This document shows positions 19,873 through 29,061 of a stretch of DNA of 64,000 nucleotides, one piece after another. Position 1 is the first letter of the stretch, and the number at the start of each line of letters is the position of its first letter. Below the pieces are notes generated by a model, which was not told the origin of the DNA, did not search any database, and was given only the letters and a program-made list of their open reading frames with translations. Origin of the DNA: Agrococcus carbonis (GTDB taxonomy: Bacteria > Actinomycetota > Actinomycetes > Actinomycetales > Microbacteriaceae); NCBI RefSeq assembly GCF_900104705.1, contig NZ_LT629734.1:372001-436000 (forward strand), written 5' to 3'. The position numbers and the translations under genes were made by a program.

Positions 19873-20966
19873 CAGAGCCGGAAGCGGTCGCGCATCTTGG
19901 CGAACAGGCCCTGCCGGTAGTGCGCGAGCTGCGGCGCGGGCGCCTTCGTGCGGTCGCGCAGCTCGCGCAGCAGCTCCTCGGTGCGGCGGTCGACCTTCTG
20001 CGGCGTCACGACCTGCACGCCGAGCTTGAGGTCGCCGCGGCCGGCGCCGCGCAGCCGGGTGACGCCGCGGTCGCCGATCGTGATGACGTCGCCCGACTGC
20101 GTGCCGGCGCGCACCTCGACCTCGACGGGCCCGTCGATGCCCTCGACCGTGGTGCGGGCGCCGAGCGCCGCATCCGGCATCGACACCTCGAGGGTGCCGA
20201 GCAGGTCGTCGCCGTCGCGGCTGAAGACGTCGTGGTGGCGCACGTTGATCTCGAGGTAGAGCGTGCCGGCGGGGCCGCCGCCCTCGCCCACCTCGCCCTG
20301 ACCGGGCAGCTGGATGCGCAGCCCCGTGTCGACGCCCGCGGGGATGTCGACCGGGATCGTGCGCTCGGCGCGCACGCGGCCGTGGCCGGCGCACGTGTGG
20401 CACGGCTGCGGGATGACGGTGCCGTACCCCTGGCAGACGCCGCAGGGCTGGCTCGTGACGACGTTGCCGAGCAGCGAGCGCACCTGGCGCTGGACGTGCC
20501 CGGAGCCGCCGCACTGCAGGCAGCGCTCGGGGCTGGTGCCGGGCGCGGTCGCGGCGCCCTCGCACGTCTCGCACAGCACGGCGGTCTGCACGCGCAGCTC
20601 GCGGTGCACGCCGAAGACGACGTCGGCGAGGTCGAGGTCGACGCGCAGCAGGCTGTCCTGCCCCGGCTGTCGCCGCGAGCGAGGGCCGCTCGAGCGGCCG
20701 CCGCCGAAGAACTGCTCGAAGATGTCGCCGAAGCCGAACGAGCCGGCGCCGCCCATGCCGGGCATCGGGCCGCGGTCGTACTCCGCGCGCGACTGCGGGT
20801 CGCCGAGCACGTCGTAGGCGTGCGTGACGTCCTTGAACCGCTCCGCCGCGTCCTCGCTGGGGTTCACGTCGGGGTGCAGCTCGCGGGCGAGCCTGCGGTA
20901 CGCCTTCTTGATCTCGTCCTGGGCGGCGTCGCGGGCGACGCCGAGGGTCTCGTAGTGGTCGGTCAC
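19872..20966 (-). CDS. dnaJ: Chaperone DnaJ (Hsp40, type I)
   Basis: Co-chaperone that stimulates DnaK and binds unfolded clients. Of 364 residues: the J domain (1-65) with the HPD tripeptide in [14 protein letters not shown], a short Gly/Phe-rich linker ([16 protein letters not shown]), four zinc-finger repeats [24 protein letters not shown] and CHTCAGHG (the first repeat is atypical), and C-terminal client-binding domains. GTG at 20964-20966 abuts the hrcA stop, so the genes are coupled. Actinobacteria often have two dnaJ copies; this hrcA-linked one is the DnaJ2 type controlled by HrcA/CIRCE. Confidence 0.95.
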   Translation of the reverse strand: MTDHYETLGVARDAAQDEIKKAYRRLARELHPDVNPSEDAAERFKDVTHAYDVLGDPQSRAEYDRGPMPGMGGAGSFGFGDIFEQFFGGGRSSGPRSRRQPGQDSLLRVDLDLADVVFGVHRELRVQTAVLCETCEGAATAPGTSPERCLQCGGSGHVQRQVRSLLGNVVTSQPCGVCQGYGTVIPQPCHTCAGHGRVRAERTIPVDIPAGVDTGLRIQLPGQGEVGEGGGPAGTLYLEINVRHHDVFSRDGDDLLGTLEVSMPDAALGARTTVEGIDGPVEVEVRAGTQSGDVITIGDRGVTRLRGAGRGDLKLGVQVVTPQKVDRRTEELLRELRDRTKAPAPQLAHYRQGLFAKMRDRFRL

Positions 20967-21980
20967 TCAGTCCTCGCTCAGCAGCCGCGTGAGGTAGCGC
21001 GCCACTGCGCGCACCGCGGCCATGTTCCCTGCGTAGTCCATCCTGGTGGGGCCCAGCACGCCCACGTGGCCCTCGATGCCGTCGGTCGAGTACGTCGATG
21101 CGACGATCGACGCCTCGCCGAGCGGCCCGTGCAGCTCGCGGCCGATGCGGGTGGCCACGCCGCCGTCGCCGCCCATCTCGGCGAAGAGGCGCAGCAGCGT
21201 GACCTGCTCCTCGATCGCGTCGAGCACGGGGGTGACGGTGCCGTGGAAGTCGCGCTCCTCGCGCACCAGGTTCGAGGCGCCCGCCATCACGATGCGGTCG
21301 CCGCCGCCCGTCTGCAGCATCTCGCCGAGCGCATGCGCGACGGCGGCGGTCGCGGGGCCGAGCGAGGCGGGGGCGGATGCGGCGGCCTCGGCGAGGCGCT
21401 GCTGGGCGTCGGCAGGCGAGCGGTCGCCGATCATCTCGGTGAACGCGCGCCCGAGCGCGCCCGCCTGCTCGGGGTCGATGCGCTGGCCGGCGTCGAGCAC
21501 CCGCTGCTCGACCCTGCCGGAGTCGAGGATGAGCACCGCGAGCACCCGGCGCTCCGAGACCGCGACGAGCTCGACGCGGCGCACGAGCGCATGCCGCCGG
21601 ATCGGCACCTGCACGAGCGCGACCTGGTTCGTGAGCTGCGAGAGCAGCCGGGCGGTGCGGTCGAGCACGTCGTCGCGGTCGACCGACTCGTCGAGGAAGC
21701 GCGTGATGGCGAGCCGCTGCGCCTGCGTGAGCGGCTGCATGCGCTGCAGGCGGTCGACGAAGACGCGGTAGCCCTTGTCGGTGGGCACGCGGCCGGAGGA
21801 GGTGTGGGGAGCGACGATGAGCTCCTCCTCCTCGAGCAGCGCCATGTCGTTGCGAATGGTGGCGGCGGAGACGCCGAAGGCGTGGCGCTCGACGATCGCC
21901 TTCGAGCCGACCGGCTCGCGCAGCGCCACGTAGTCCTGCACGATCGCGCGCAGGACCTCGAGGCCACGATCCGAGACCAT
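20967..21980 (-). CDS. hrcA: Heat-inducible transcription repressor HrcA
   Basis: Represses heat-shock operons by binding CIRCE. Of 337 residues, the N-terminal winged helix has VGSKAIVERHAFGVSAATIRND, followed by a GAF-like domain and the conserved C-terminal ending in YAGNMAAVRAVARYLTRLL. ATG at 21980 has a strong GGGGAGGGGAG upstream. A CIRCE element lies 21 nt before the start, so the hrcA-dnaJ operon is autorepressed. The protein is likely kept active by GroEL, as in other bacteria. Confidence 0.96.
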   Translation of the reverse strand: MVSDRGLEVLRAIVQDYVALREPVGSKAIVERHAFGVSAATIRNDMALLEEEELIVAPHTSSGRVPTDKGYRVFVDRLQRMQPLTQAQRLAITRFLDESVDRDDVLDRTARLLSQLTNQVALVQVPIRRHALVRRVELVAVSERRVLAVLILDSGRVEQRVLDAGQRIDPEQAGALGRAFTEMIGDRSPADAQQRLAEAAASAPASLGPATAAVAHALGEMLQTGGGDRIVMAGASNLVREERDFHGTVTPVLDAIEEQVTLLRLFAEMGGDGGVATRIGRELHGPLGEASIVASTYSTDGIEGHVGVLGPTRMDYAGNMAAVRAVARYLTRLLSED

Positions 21981-22000
21981 CGCTCCCCTCCCCGTCTGTG

Positions 22001-22027
22001 CTGGCACTCTCAACTGCTGACTGCCAA
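22001..22027 (-). promoter_or_regulatory. CIRCE operator of the hrcA-dnaJ operon
   Basis: Inverted repeat TTGGCAGTC-N9-GAGTGCCAG on the minus strand, matching the CIRCE consensus TTAGCACTC-N9-GAGTGCTAA in spacing and in most half-site positions. It lies 20 nt upstream of hrcA. A -10-like TAGGAT adjoins it at 22032-22027, with a possible -35 TTCGAA 16 nt further up, so HrcA would cover the transcription start. Confidence 0.88.
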
Positions 22028-22138
22028 TCCTACCGCGACCCGCCGCGGTTCGAAGAGGATCTCCAGGCGATCGCGCGCACAATGGCGGTAGCGGCAGTCG
22101 CCTCGGCGGCCCGCGTCGACATCCGAGAAAGGCACGCC

Positions 22139-23074
22139 ATGTCCGATCCCAACGCTCCTCGCCCGGGCGAGCACGATCCTGCCGAGCAGCCGGTCGACGG
22201 ATTCTCCGTGACCGACGAGCAGCACGCCGCGCCCAGCGCGCCCGCCGCGCCCGGCGTCGGCGAGCCCGCCCAGTCCTTCTCGTCGCCCGCCGCCGGAGCG
22301 GGGCCCGAGGCCCCCGGCCAGCCCGCCTTCAGCGAGCCCGCCGATCCCGGCCAGGGCTGGCAGCACGGCCAGCAGCAGCCGGCGCCGGGCAGCGGCGACG
22401 CCGTGGACCCGAACGCCCAGGCCGCATCCGGCTACGGCCAGGCGCCCGGCGCACCGCAGACGCCCAGCGCCCCGCAGTACGGCGCCCCGCAGGGCCAGTC
22501 GAGCGCGCCGACCTACGGCGCTGGGCAGGACCAGCACCCGTACGGGCAGGGCCAGGCGGGCTACGGACAGGGCCAGGCCGGCTACGGCCAGGGCCAGCAG
22601 CCGTACGGCGCCCCGGGCGGCCAGCCGCAGTACGGCGCCCAGTACGGCGCCCCTGGCCAGCCGCAGTACGGCGCTCCCGGTCAGCCGCAGTACGCCGCCG
22701 GCGCCCCCATGTCGCCCGTGGACGAGAAGAACGCCGGCATGTGGGGCCACCTCTCCGGCCTGTCGACCATCGTCACGGGCGGCTGGGGCGGCTGGATCGG
22801 CCCGCTGATCGTCTTCCTCATCTACAAGGACCGCAGCGCCTTCGCGCGGCAGGAGTCGAAGGAGGCGCTGAACTTCGGCATCTTCATGACGATCCTGGCG
22901 ATCGGCCTCATCGTTGTCGGCACCATCCTCAGCATCGTCGGCATCGGCTTCATCCTGATGGCGCTCTACTGGGTGCCGGGCCTGCTGCAGGTGATCTTCT
23001 CGATCATCGGCGCGATGCGCGTCAACGGCGGCGGCTCGTACCGCTACCCGTTCAACTGGCGGCTCGTGAAGTAG
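22139..23074 (+). CDS. DUF4870 membrane protein with long Pro/Gln/Gly/Tyr-rich N terminus
   Basis: A 311-residue protein. Residues 1-195 are low complexity and rich in Ala, Pro, Gly, Gln and Tyr, with short repeats such as GYGQGQA (three copies) and QYGAPGQP (three or more). The C-terminal third is a DUF4870 module: MWGHLSGLSTIV, a membrane segment, FARQESKEALNF, then two long hydrophobic helices and YRYPFNWRLVK at the end. ATG at 22139 follows AAAGG at 7 nt. It is divergent from hrcA, with about 110 bp of shared upstream DNA. Function unknown; the tail resembles disordered, possibly phase-separating N-termini of actinobacterial membrane proteins. Confidence 0.85.
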   Translation: MSDPNAPRPGEHDPAEQPVDGFSVTDEQHAAPSAPAAPGVGEPAQSFSSPAAGAGPEAPGQPAFSEPADPGQGWQHGQQQPAPGSGDAVDPNAQAASGYGQAPGAPQTPSAPQYGAPQGQSSAPTYGAGQDQHPYGQGQAGYGQGQAGYGQGQQPYGAPGGQPQYGAQYGAPGQPQYGAPGQPQYAAGAPMSPVDEKNAGMWGHLSGLSTIVTGGWGGWIGPLIVFLIYKDRSAFARQESKEALNFGIFMTILAIGLIVVGTILSIVGIGFILMALYWVPGLLQVIFSIIGAMRVNGGGSYRYPFNWRLVK

Positions 23075-23081
23075 CCGCGCC

Positions 23082-24287
23082 TCACGGCAGCAGCCGGCGC
23101 ACGACCGCGTCGGCCAGGAGCCGCCCTCGCAGCGTCGGGACCACCCGGCCGGCGAGGGCGGCTCTGCCGTCCACGAGCTCGTCGGCGACGAGGCCCGCGA
23201 CCGCGCGGCGCCCCTCGGGCTCGAGCAGCCCGACCGGCAGCCCCTCGGCGATGCGCGACTCGAGCAGCACGCGCTCGACGCGGCGCGTCTCGTCGTCGAG
23301 CACCTCGCGCGCGAGCGCCGGCGAGGCGCCGGCCGCGAGCCGGTCGCGGTAGGCGGCCGGATGCTTGACGTTCCACCAGCGCACGCCGCCGACGTGGCTG
23401 TGCGCGCCGGGCCCGAAGCCCCACCAGTCGTGGCCGCGCCAGTAGGCGAGGTTGTGCCGGGCGACGCGCCCGTCGCGCGCCCAGTTGGACACCTCGTACC
23501 AGGAGTAGCCCGCGGCGCCGAGCGTCGCATCCGCCGCCTCGTACATCGCCGCCTGCAGGTCGTCGTCGGGTGCGGCGAGCTCACCGCGACGGATGCGGCG
23601 GGCGAGCGCCGTGCCCTCCTCGACGATGAGCGCGTAGGCGGAGACGTGGTCGGGCGCCATCGCGGCGGCGGCGTCGAGCGAGCGCTGCCAGTCGCCGAGC
23701 GACTCCCCCGGCGCGCCGTAGATGAGGTCGACGCTCACCTCGAGCCCCGCGTCGCGGGCCCACTCGACCACCAGCGGCACGCGCTCGGGGTCATGGGTGC
23801 GGTCGAGCGCCGCGAGCACGTGCGGCACCGCCGACTGCATGCCGACCGAGACGCGCGTGACGCCGCCGTCGCGGAGCCGCGCGAGCCCGGCGGCGTCGAT
23901 CGAGTCGGGGTTGGCCTCGACCGTGACCTCCGCACCCTCGGCGAGGCCGAACGCATCCGTCACGCCCTCGAGCATCGCGACGAGGTCGTCCGCGGGCAGC
24001 AGCGTCGGGGTGCCGCCGCCGAAGAAGACGGTCCGCATGGGCCGCAGGGGCCCCAGCTCGCCGAGCACGTCGCGGGCGAGCGCGATCTCGCGGGCGACGT
24101 CGCCGGGGTAGCCCGCCCGGGTCGCGCCGCGGAGCTCGTCGGCCGTGTACGTGTTGAAGTCGCAGTAGCCGCAGCGCACCGAGCAGAACGGCACGTGGAT
24201 GTAGGTGCCGAACGGTGCGTCGGCCGCGGTGCCCTCGGGCAGCCGGCCGTCGGCGGGAGCCGCCTCGCCGTCGGGCAGGCGTCCCAT
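23082..24287 (-). CDS. hemW: Radical SAM haem chaperone/coproporphyrinogen-III oxidase-like HemW
   Basis: A 401-residue radical SAM protein. The iron-sulfur motif CSVRCGYC (CxxxCxxC) lies near residue 34, preceded by YIHVPFC; the SAM-binding GGGTPTLL and the C-terminal GFGPGAHSHVGG plus HemN_C domain are typical of HemW, which binds haem and delivers it to respiratory proteins. ATG at 24287 lies 2 bp after the DUF1990 stop. Older annotations call this family oxygen-independent coproporphyrinogen oxidase, but the CxxxCxxC spacing without the extra HemN cysteine favours HemW. Ends convergently with the DUF4870 gene, 7 bp apart. Confidence 0.92.
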   Translation of the reverse strand: MGRLPDGEAAPADGRLPEGTAADAPFGTYIHVPFCSVRCGYCDFNTYTADELRGATRAGYPGDVAREIALARDVLGELGPLRPMRTVFFGGGTPTLLPADDLVAMLEGVTDAFGLAEGAEVTVEANPDSIDAAGLARLRDGGVTRVSVGMQSAVPHVLAALDRTHDPERVPLVVEWARDAGLEVSVDLIYGAPGESLGDWQRSLDAAAAMAPDHVSAYALIVEEGTALARRIRRGELAAPDDDLQAAMYEAADATLGAAGYSWYEVSNWARDGRVARHNLAYWRGHDWWGFGPGAHSHVGGVRWWNVKHPAAYRDRLAAGASPALAREVLDDETRRVERVLLESRIAEGLPVGLLEPEGRRAVAGLVADELVDGRAALAGRVVPTLRGRLLADAVVRRLLP

Positions 24288-24289
24288 CG

Positions 24290-24925
24290 TCAGCGCACGT
24301 CGATCGACCGCAGCACGTTCATATAGCGGTCGTGGTACCTGGCCCGGAGCGCCTTCGCGAACGGCTTGCCGAGCTTCGCGTACCACGCGGCGTTCCGCAC
24401 GATGGCGCGGAAGTGCAGGAAGACGGTCTCGTCGTCGGCGATCTCGACGGTGAAGCGCTCCTCGCCCGCCTCGGGGTGGCCTTCGAGCGTGCCGAGGATG
24501 ACCCCGTGGCTGTTGGCCTCCTCCTCGACCGCGATGACGCGCATCGGGCCGTGGAACTGGATGCCGAGCAGGCGCACGCGCTGGTCGACCGAGTCGCCCG
24601 GCTGCAGGAAGGGCTCGCCGTCGGGGCCGAAGTCCTGCTGCGGCTCGATGCTCGCCGCGCGGGTCGCCTCGTCGCCGTCGAAGCCGACCGGGCGGTAGAC
24701 GGTGCCCTCCTCGGTGCCGACGACGTCGACCTCGATGCCGGCGAGCCGCTGCACCTTCCAGGTGCGCAGCGCCGCGACAGCGGCGTCGTAGCGGGGCCGG
24801 CCGTGGCCGATGCGGCTGCGCAGCTGCACGACCTCGAAGCCCTTCGGCGGGTACCGGTGGAAGTCGAAGTGGGCGGTGGCCCCGACGGAGCCGTAGTTCG
24901 TGGCGCGCTCGCGGATGGGCTTCAT
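24290..24925 (-). CDS. DUF1990 family protein
   Basis: A 211-residue protein of the DUF1990 family, seen across actinobacteria and plants and related in fold to lipid-binding proteins. Recognisable blocks are ATNYGSVGAT near the N terminus, a central GTLEGHPEAGEERFTVE and the C-terminal LHFRAIVRNAAWYAKLGKP. ATG at 24925, 8 bp after the lepA stop. Situated in the lepA-DUF1990-hemW run in one direction. No enzymatic motif is evident and its role is unknown. Confidence 0.85.
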   Translation of the reverse strand: MKPIRERATNYGSVGATAHFDFHRYPPKGFEVVQLRSRIGHGRPRYDAAVAALRTWKVQRLAGIEVDVVGTEEGTVYRPVGFDGDEATRAASIEPQQDFGPDGEPFLQPGDSVDQRVRLLGIQFHGPMRVIAVEEEANSHGVILGTLEGHPEAGEERFTVEIADDETVFLHFRAIVRNAAWYAKLGKPFAKALRARYHDRYMNVLRSIDVR

Positions 24926-24933
24926 CGTGCTGC

Positions 24934-26784
<1,851 letters not shown>

Positions 26785-26870
26785 GGGTCCTTCTCGGGTG
26801 GGCTTCGGGCGCCGCCGGAACGGACGGCGCGGAATGCTCCATTCTTCCACAGCGGATGCGGTCGCTCGCG

Positions 26871-26900
26871 TTGCGAGCACCGGACGCGCGCTGGTAGCAT
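26871..26900 (+). promoter_or_regulatory. rpsT promoter
   Basis: TTGCGA (26871-26876) and TAGCAT (26895-26900) are separated by 18 bp, a good sigma-70-like promoter. It would give a leader of about 107 nt before rpsT, long enough to hold an S20-responsive or other regulatory structure, although no known one is recognised. Confidence 0.65.
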
Positions 26901-27013
26901 CATTCGTTGGCTTCCCCTGCTTCTGCGCGCCCGTCGCGCGAGGCCGGGATGCGGCGGGCTCTGCAGGAGCGCAAGCCGCCGCCGCCCACGCTTCCCAACC
27001 AGGACAGGACACC

Positions 27014-27274
27014 ATGGCGAACATCAAGTCGCAGATCAAGCGCATTCTGACCAACCAGAAGGCGACCGACCGCAACCGCGCCCTCAAGAGCGAGCTCCGC
27101 ACCGCTGTGCGCGAGGCCCGCAAGGCCATCGCCGCCGGCGACAAGGCCGTCGCGCAGGAGAAGGTCGCTGTCGCGTCGCGCAAGCTCGACAAGGCCGTCT
27201 CGAAGGGCGTCATCCACCGCAACCAGGCGGCGAACCGCAAGTCGGCCATCGCCAAGCAGGTCGCCGCGCTCTGA
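27014..27274 (+). CDS. rpsT: 30S ribosomal protein S20
   Basis: An 86-residue, lysine/arginine-rich 16S rRNA-binding protein. The start [16 protein letters not shown], the central [14 protein letters not shown] and the end [19 protein letters not shown] are diagnostic. ATG at 27014 with AGGACAGGA upstream. It is a monocistronic gene between divergent lepA and convergent holA, with its own promoter and a strong intrinsic terminator. Confidence 0.97.
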   Translation: MANIKSQIKRILTNQKATDRNRALKSELRTAVREARKAIAAGDKAVAQEKVAVASRKLDKAVSKGVIHRNQAANRKSAIAKQVAAL

Positions 27275-27290
27275 GCTGAGCAGCTTCGCG

Positions 27291-27320
27291 AAGAGGGGTC
27301 CCCGAGGGGGCCCCTCTTCT
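27291..27320 (+). terminator. Intrinsic terminator of rpsT
   Basis: AAGAGGGG (27291-27298) pairs with CCCCTCTT (27311-27318). The loop contains CCCC-GA-GGGG, so the stem can extend or re-pair internally. A short TCT tail follows. It starts 17 bp after the rpsT stop and is symmetric enough also to act on convergent holA transcripts. Confidence 0.8.
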
Positions 27321-27356
27321 GCGTCTGCGCGCGCCCGCCCCGGCGACGCCGGCGGC

Positions 27357-28346
27357 TCAGGCCGCGGCGCGCGAGGCGAGCTGGCGCACGAGGCGCTCGA
27401 CCGCGTGCTGTGGGTCGCGCTCCGCCCCCTTGACGGCGTGGTCGGCGTGCGCGATCGCCTCGATCGCATCGCAGAGGCTGGCGTCGGTGAACCCGCGCAG
27501 GTCGCGGCGCGCGTTGTTCAGCTGCCAGTCCTGCATGCCCAGCTGGCGCGCGACCTGCGCTCCCCCGCCGCTCACGCCCGAGACCTTCGCGAGCTGCCGG
27601 TACCGCATCGCGAACGCGGCGACGATCGGCACCGGGTCGGCGCCCGTCGCGATCGCCTGCCGCAGCGTCACGAGCGCCTTCGCCACGTCGCCCGCGACCA
27701 CCGCGTCGACCACCGCGAACGCGGTCGTCTCCACCCGGCCGGCGTAGTACGTGCGCACGACCTGCTCGGTCACCGGCCCCTCGGTGTCGAGCGCCACCTG
27801 CCGGACGGCGTTCGCGAGCTCGGCGATGTCGGAGTGGAAGGCGTCGACGAGCGCGGCGATCGCGCCGGGCGTCGCCTCGCGCTCGAGCAGCCGCAGCTCG
27901 TTGCGGGCGAAGGGCACCATGTCGCCGCGTCCGAGCGGCTGGCACACGACCTCGATCGCACCGGGGTGCGAGCGGATCGCGTCGAGCAGCTTCTTGCCGC
28001 GCACCGTCGAGCCGTCGTGCCGGATGACGAGGGTCGTGCCGTCGACGGGCGCCTGCAGGTAGCGGAGCGCGTCGGCGATGAACGCATCCGTCGCCTTCAC
28101 GCCGTTCGAGACCCGCACGAGGCGGGGCTCGTCGAAGAGCGACGGGCTCGCGATCAGCTCGAGCGCGCCGTCGGTGTACTGCCCGGCGTCGAGGTCGCTG
28201 ACCTCGAGCTCCGGGTCCTCCATGAGGAGCAGCGACTTGAGGCGCTGCAGCGCGCGGTCGGCGAGGAACGACTCCTTGCCGAACACGAGCACGACGGGTG
28301 CCGGCGACACCTGCTCCCAGCCGATCTTGGGGATGCCCTGCGCCAT
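27357..28346 (-). CDS. holA: DNA polymerase III subunit delta
   Basis: The clamp-loader subunit that opens the beta sliding clamp. Of 329 residues, the N-terminal part has [16 protein letters not shown], typical of HolA, and a C-terminal helical collar domain contains [28 protein letters not shown] at 28346 lies exactly 7 nt after a TAGGCT -10, so the mRNA is probably leaderless. In many actinobacteria holA follows comEC directly; here an HNH gene stands between them. Confidence 0.94.
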   Translation of the reverse strand: MAQGIPKIGWEQVSPAPVVLVFGKESFLADRALQRLKSLLLMEDPELEVSDLDAGQYTDGALELIASPSLFDEPRLVRVSNGVKATDAFIADALRYLQAPVDGTTLVIRHDGSTVRGKKLLDAIRSHPGAIEVVCQPLGRGDMVPFARNELRLLEREATPGAIAALVDAFHSDIAELANAVRQVALDTEGPVTEQVVRTYYAGRVETTAFAVVDAVVAGDVAKALVTLRQAIATGADPVPIVAAFAMRYRQLAKVSGVSGGGAQVARQLGMQDWQLNNARRDLRGFTDASLCDAIEAIAHADHAVKGAERDPQHAVERLVRQLASRAAA

Positions 28347-28353
28347 GCGCCCC

Positions 28354-28359
28354 AGCCTA
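28354..28359 (-). promoter_or_regulatory. -10 element of a leaderless holA promoter, overlapping the HNH stop codon
   Basis: TAGGCT, then 7 nt, then the holA ATG. The first three bases, TAG, are also the stop codon of the upstream HNH gene, so promoter and stop coincide. Confidence 0.55.
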
Positions 28360-29040
28360 CGGGAGCCCGCCCACGGGGACGTCCGGCCGAGACGCCGCGT
28401 CCGAGAAGTACTTCATCCACCTCGCGTGGTAACCGAGCGAGGAATGCCGGACGCCGTGCTCTTCCCCCGCTGCGACGACACCTGGGTAGACAGCGGTGAG
28501 ACCGTCCCAGGCTGCGTCGTGGTTCCCGATCACGACCGGCGGAAGTGCGCTCCTCGCCGTACTGGACTTGCGTGTATTGCACGTCGTGTGCAGGGTCGTC
28601 AGGTTGCTCGGTTCGTTCGTGCCGCCGCTGCTGTGAGCGATCACATGATCGGCCTCTGGAGCCAGCGCCCAGAACGCGGGATGGATCTTGCCTCTCGCGA
28701 AGTTGGGGTGATACGAGAACAACTCCGGGAAGACGTCGCTGATCGCGACGAGGACACATCGCGGCACAGCGCGGCCGCCGCAGTAGGTGCAGCGGAACGA
28801 ATCCTTCGCAAACACTTCGGCCTTGACCCGATCGGCCACCGAGCGTCCCAGGCGCTTCGGCACGCCCGCGACCGGCGAAGCATAGAGGCGCAGAGAGCCG
28901 ACCCAGCGCTCCCCAGCGATCGGCTGCAGTTGGGCTTCTGCTGCGATGAAGTCGCGATCTGCGAGTCTCGATGCGACCCCCGCCAGTACCGTCGCGTAGC
29001 GCTCGGTCGCAGTTGCGCTCAACTCAAGCACTTCGGTCAT
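28357..29040 (-). CDS. HNH endonuclease
   Basis: A 227-residue HNH nuclease. CTYCG and CNTRKS form the two zinc-binding CxxC-type knuckles, with ADHVIAHSSGGTNEPSNLTTLHTTCN giving the His and Asn catalytic residues (the reported stretch covers roughly residues 126-155). ATG at 29040 with GGGAGGGG upstream. Its base composition is clearly lower in GC than its neighbours (a 60-base sample at 28561-28620 is about 57 percent GC), with A/T-ending codons. This suggests recent acquisition between comEC and holA. Stand-alone HNH genes may be restriction-like, homing or phage-derived; no partner methylase is adjacent. Confidence 0.88.
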   Translation of the reverse strand: MTEVLELSATATERYATVLAGVASRLADRDFIAAEAQLQPIAGERWVGSLRLYASPVAGVPKRLGRSVADRVKAEVFAKDSFRCTYCGGRAVPRCVLVAISDVFPELFSYHPNFARGKIHPAFWALAPEADHVIAHSSGGTNEPSNLTTLHTTCNTRKSSTARSALPPVVIGNHDAAWDGLTAVYPGVVAAGEEHGVRHSSLGYHARWMKYFSDAASRPDVPVGGLP

Positions 29041-29061
29041 GGATCCCCTCCCGCCCTCAAG

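Noticed and set aside
22450..22700. Tandem DNA repeat or mobile element in the DUF4870 gene
   Set aside because: The similarity comes from Gln/Gly/Tyr/Pro-rich coding repeats; the frame is intact and there are no inverted ends.
27291..27320. Riboswitch or attenuator after rpsT
   Set aside because: A stem with a CCCC/GGGG core just after a stop codon and ahead of a convergent gene fits a plain terminator.
26785..27945. In-frame N-terminal extension of lepA past 26784
   Set aside because: It runs through rpsT and holA on the other strand and has no homology to LepA; GTG with an SD at 26784 gives the normal length.
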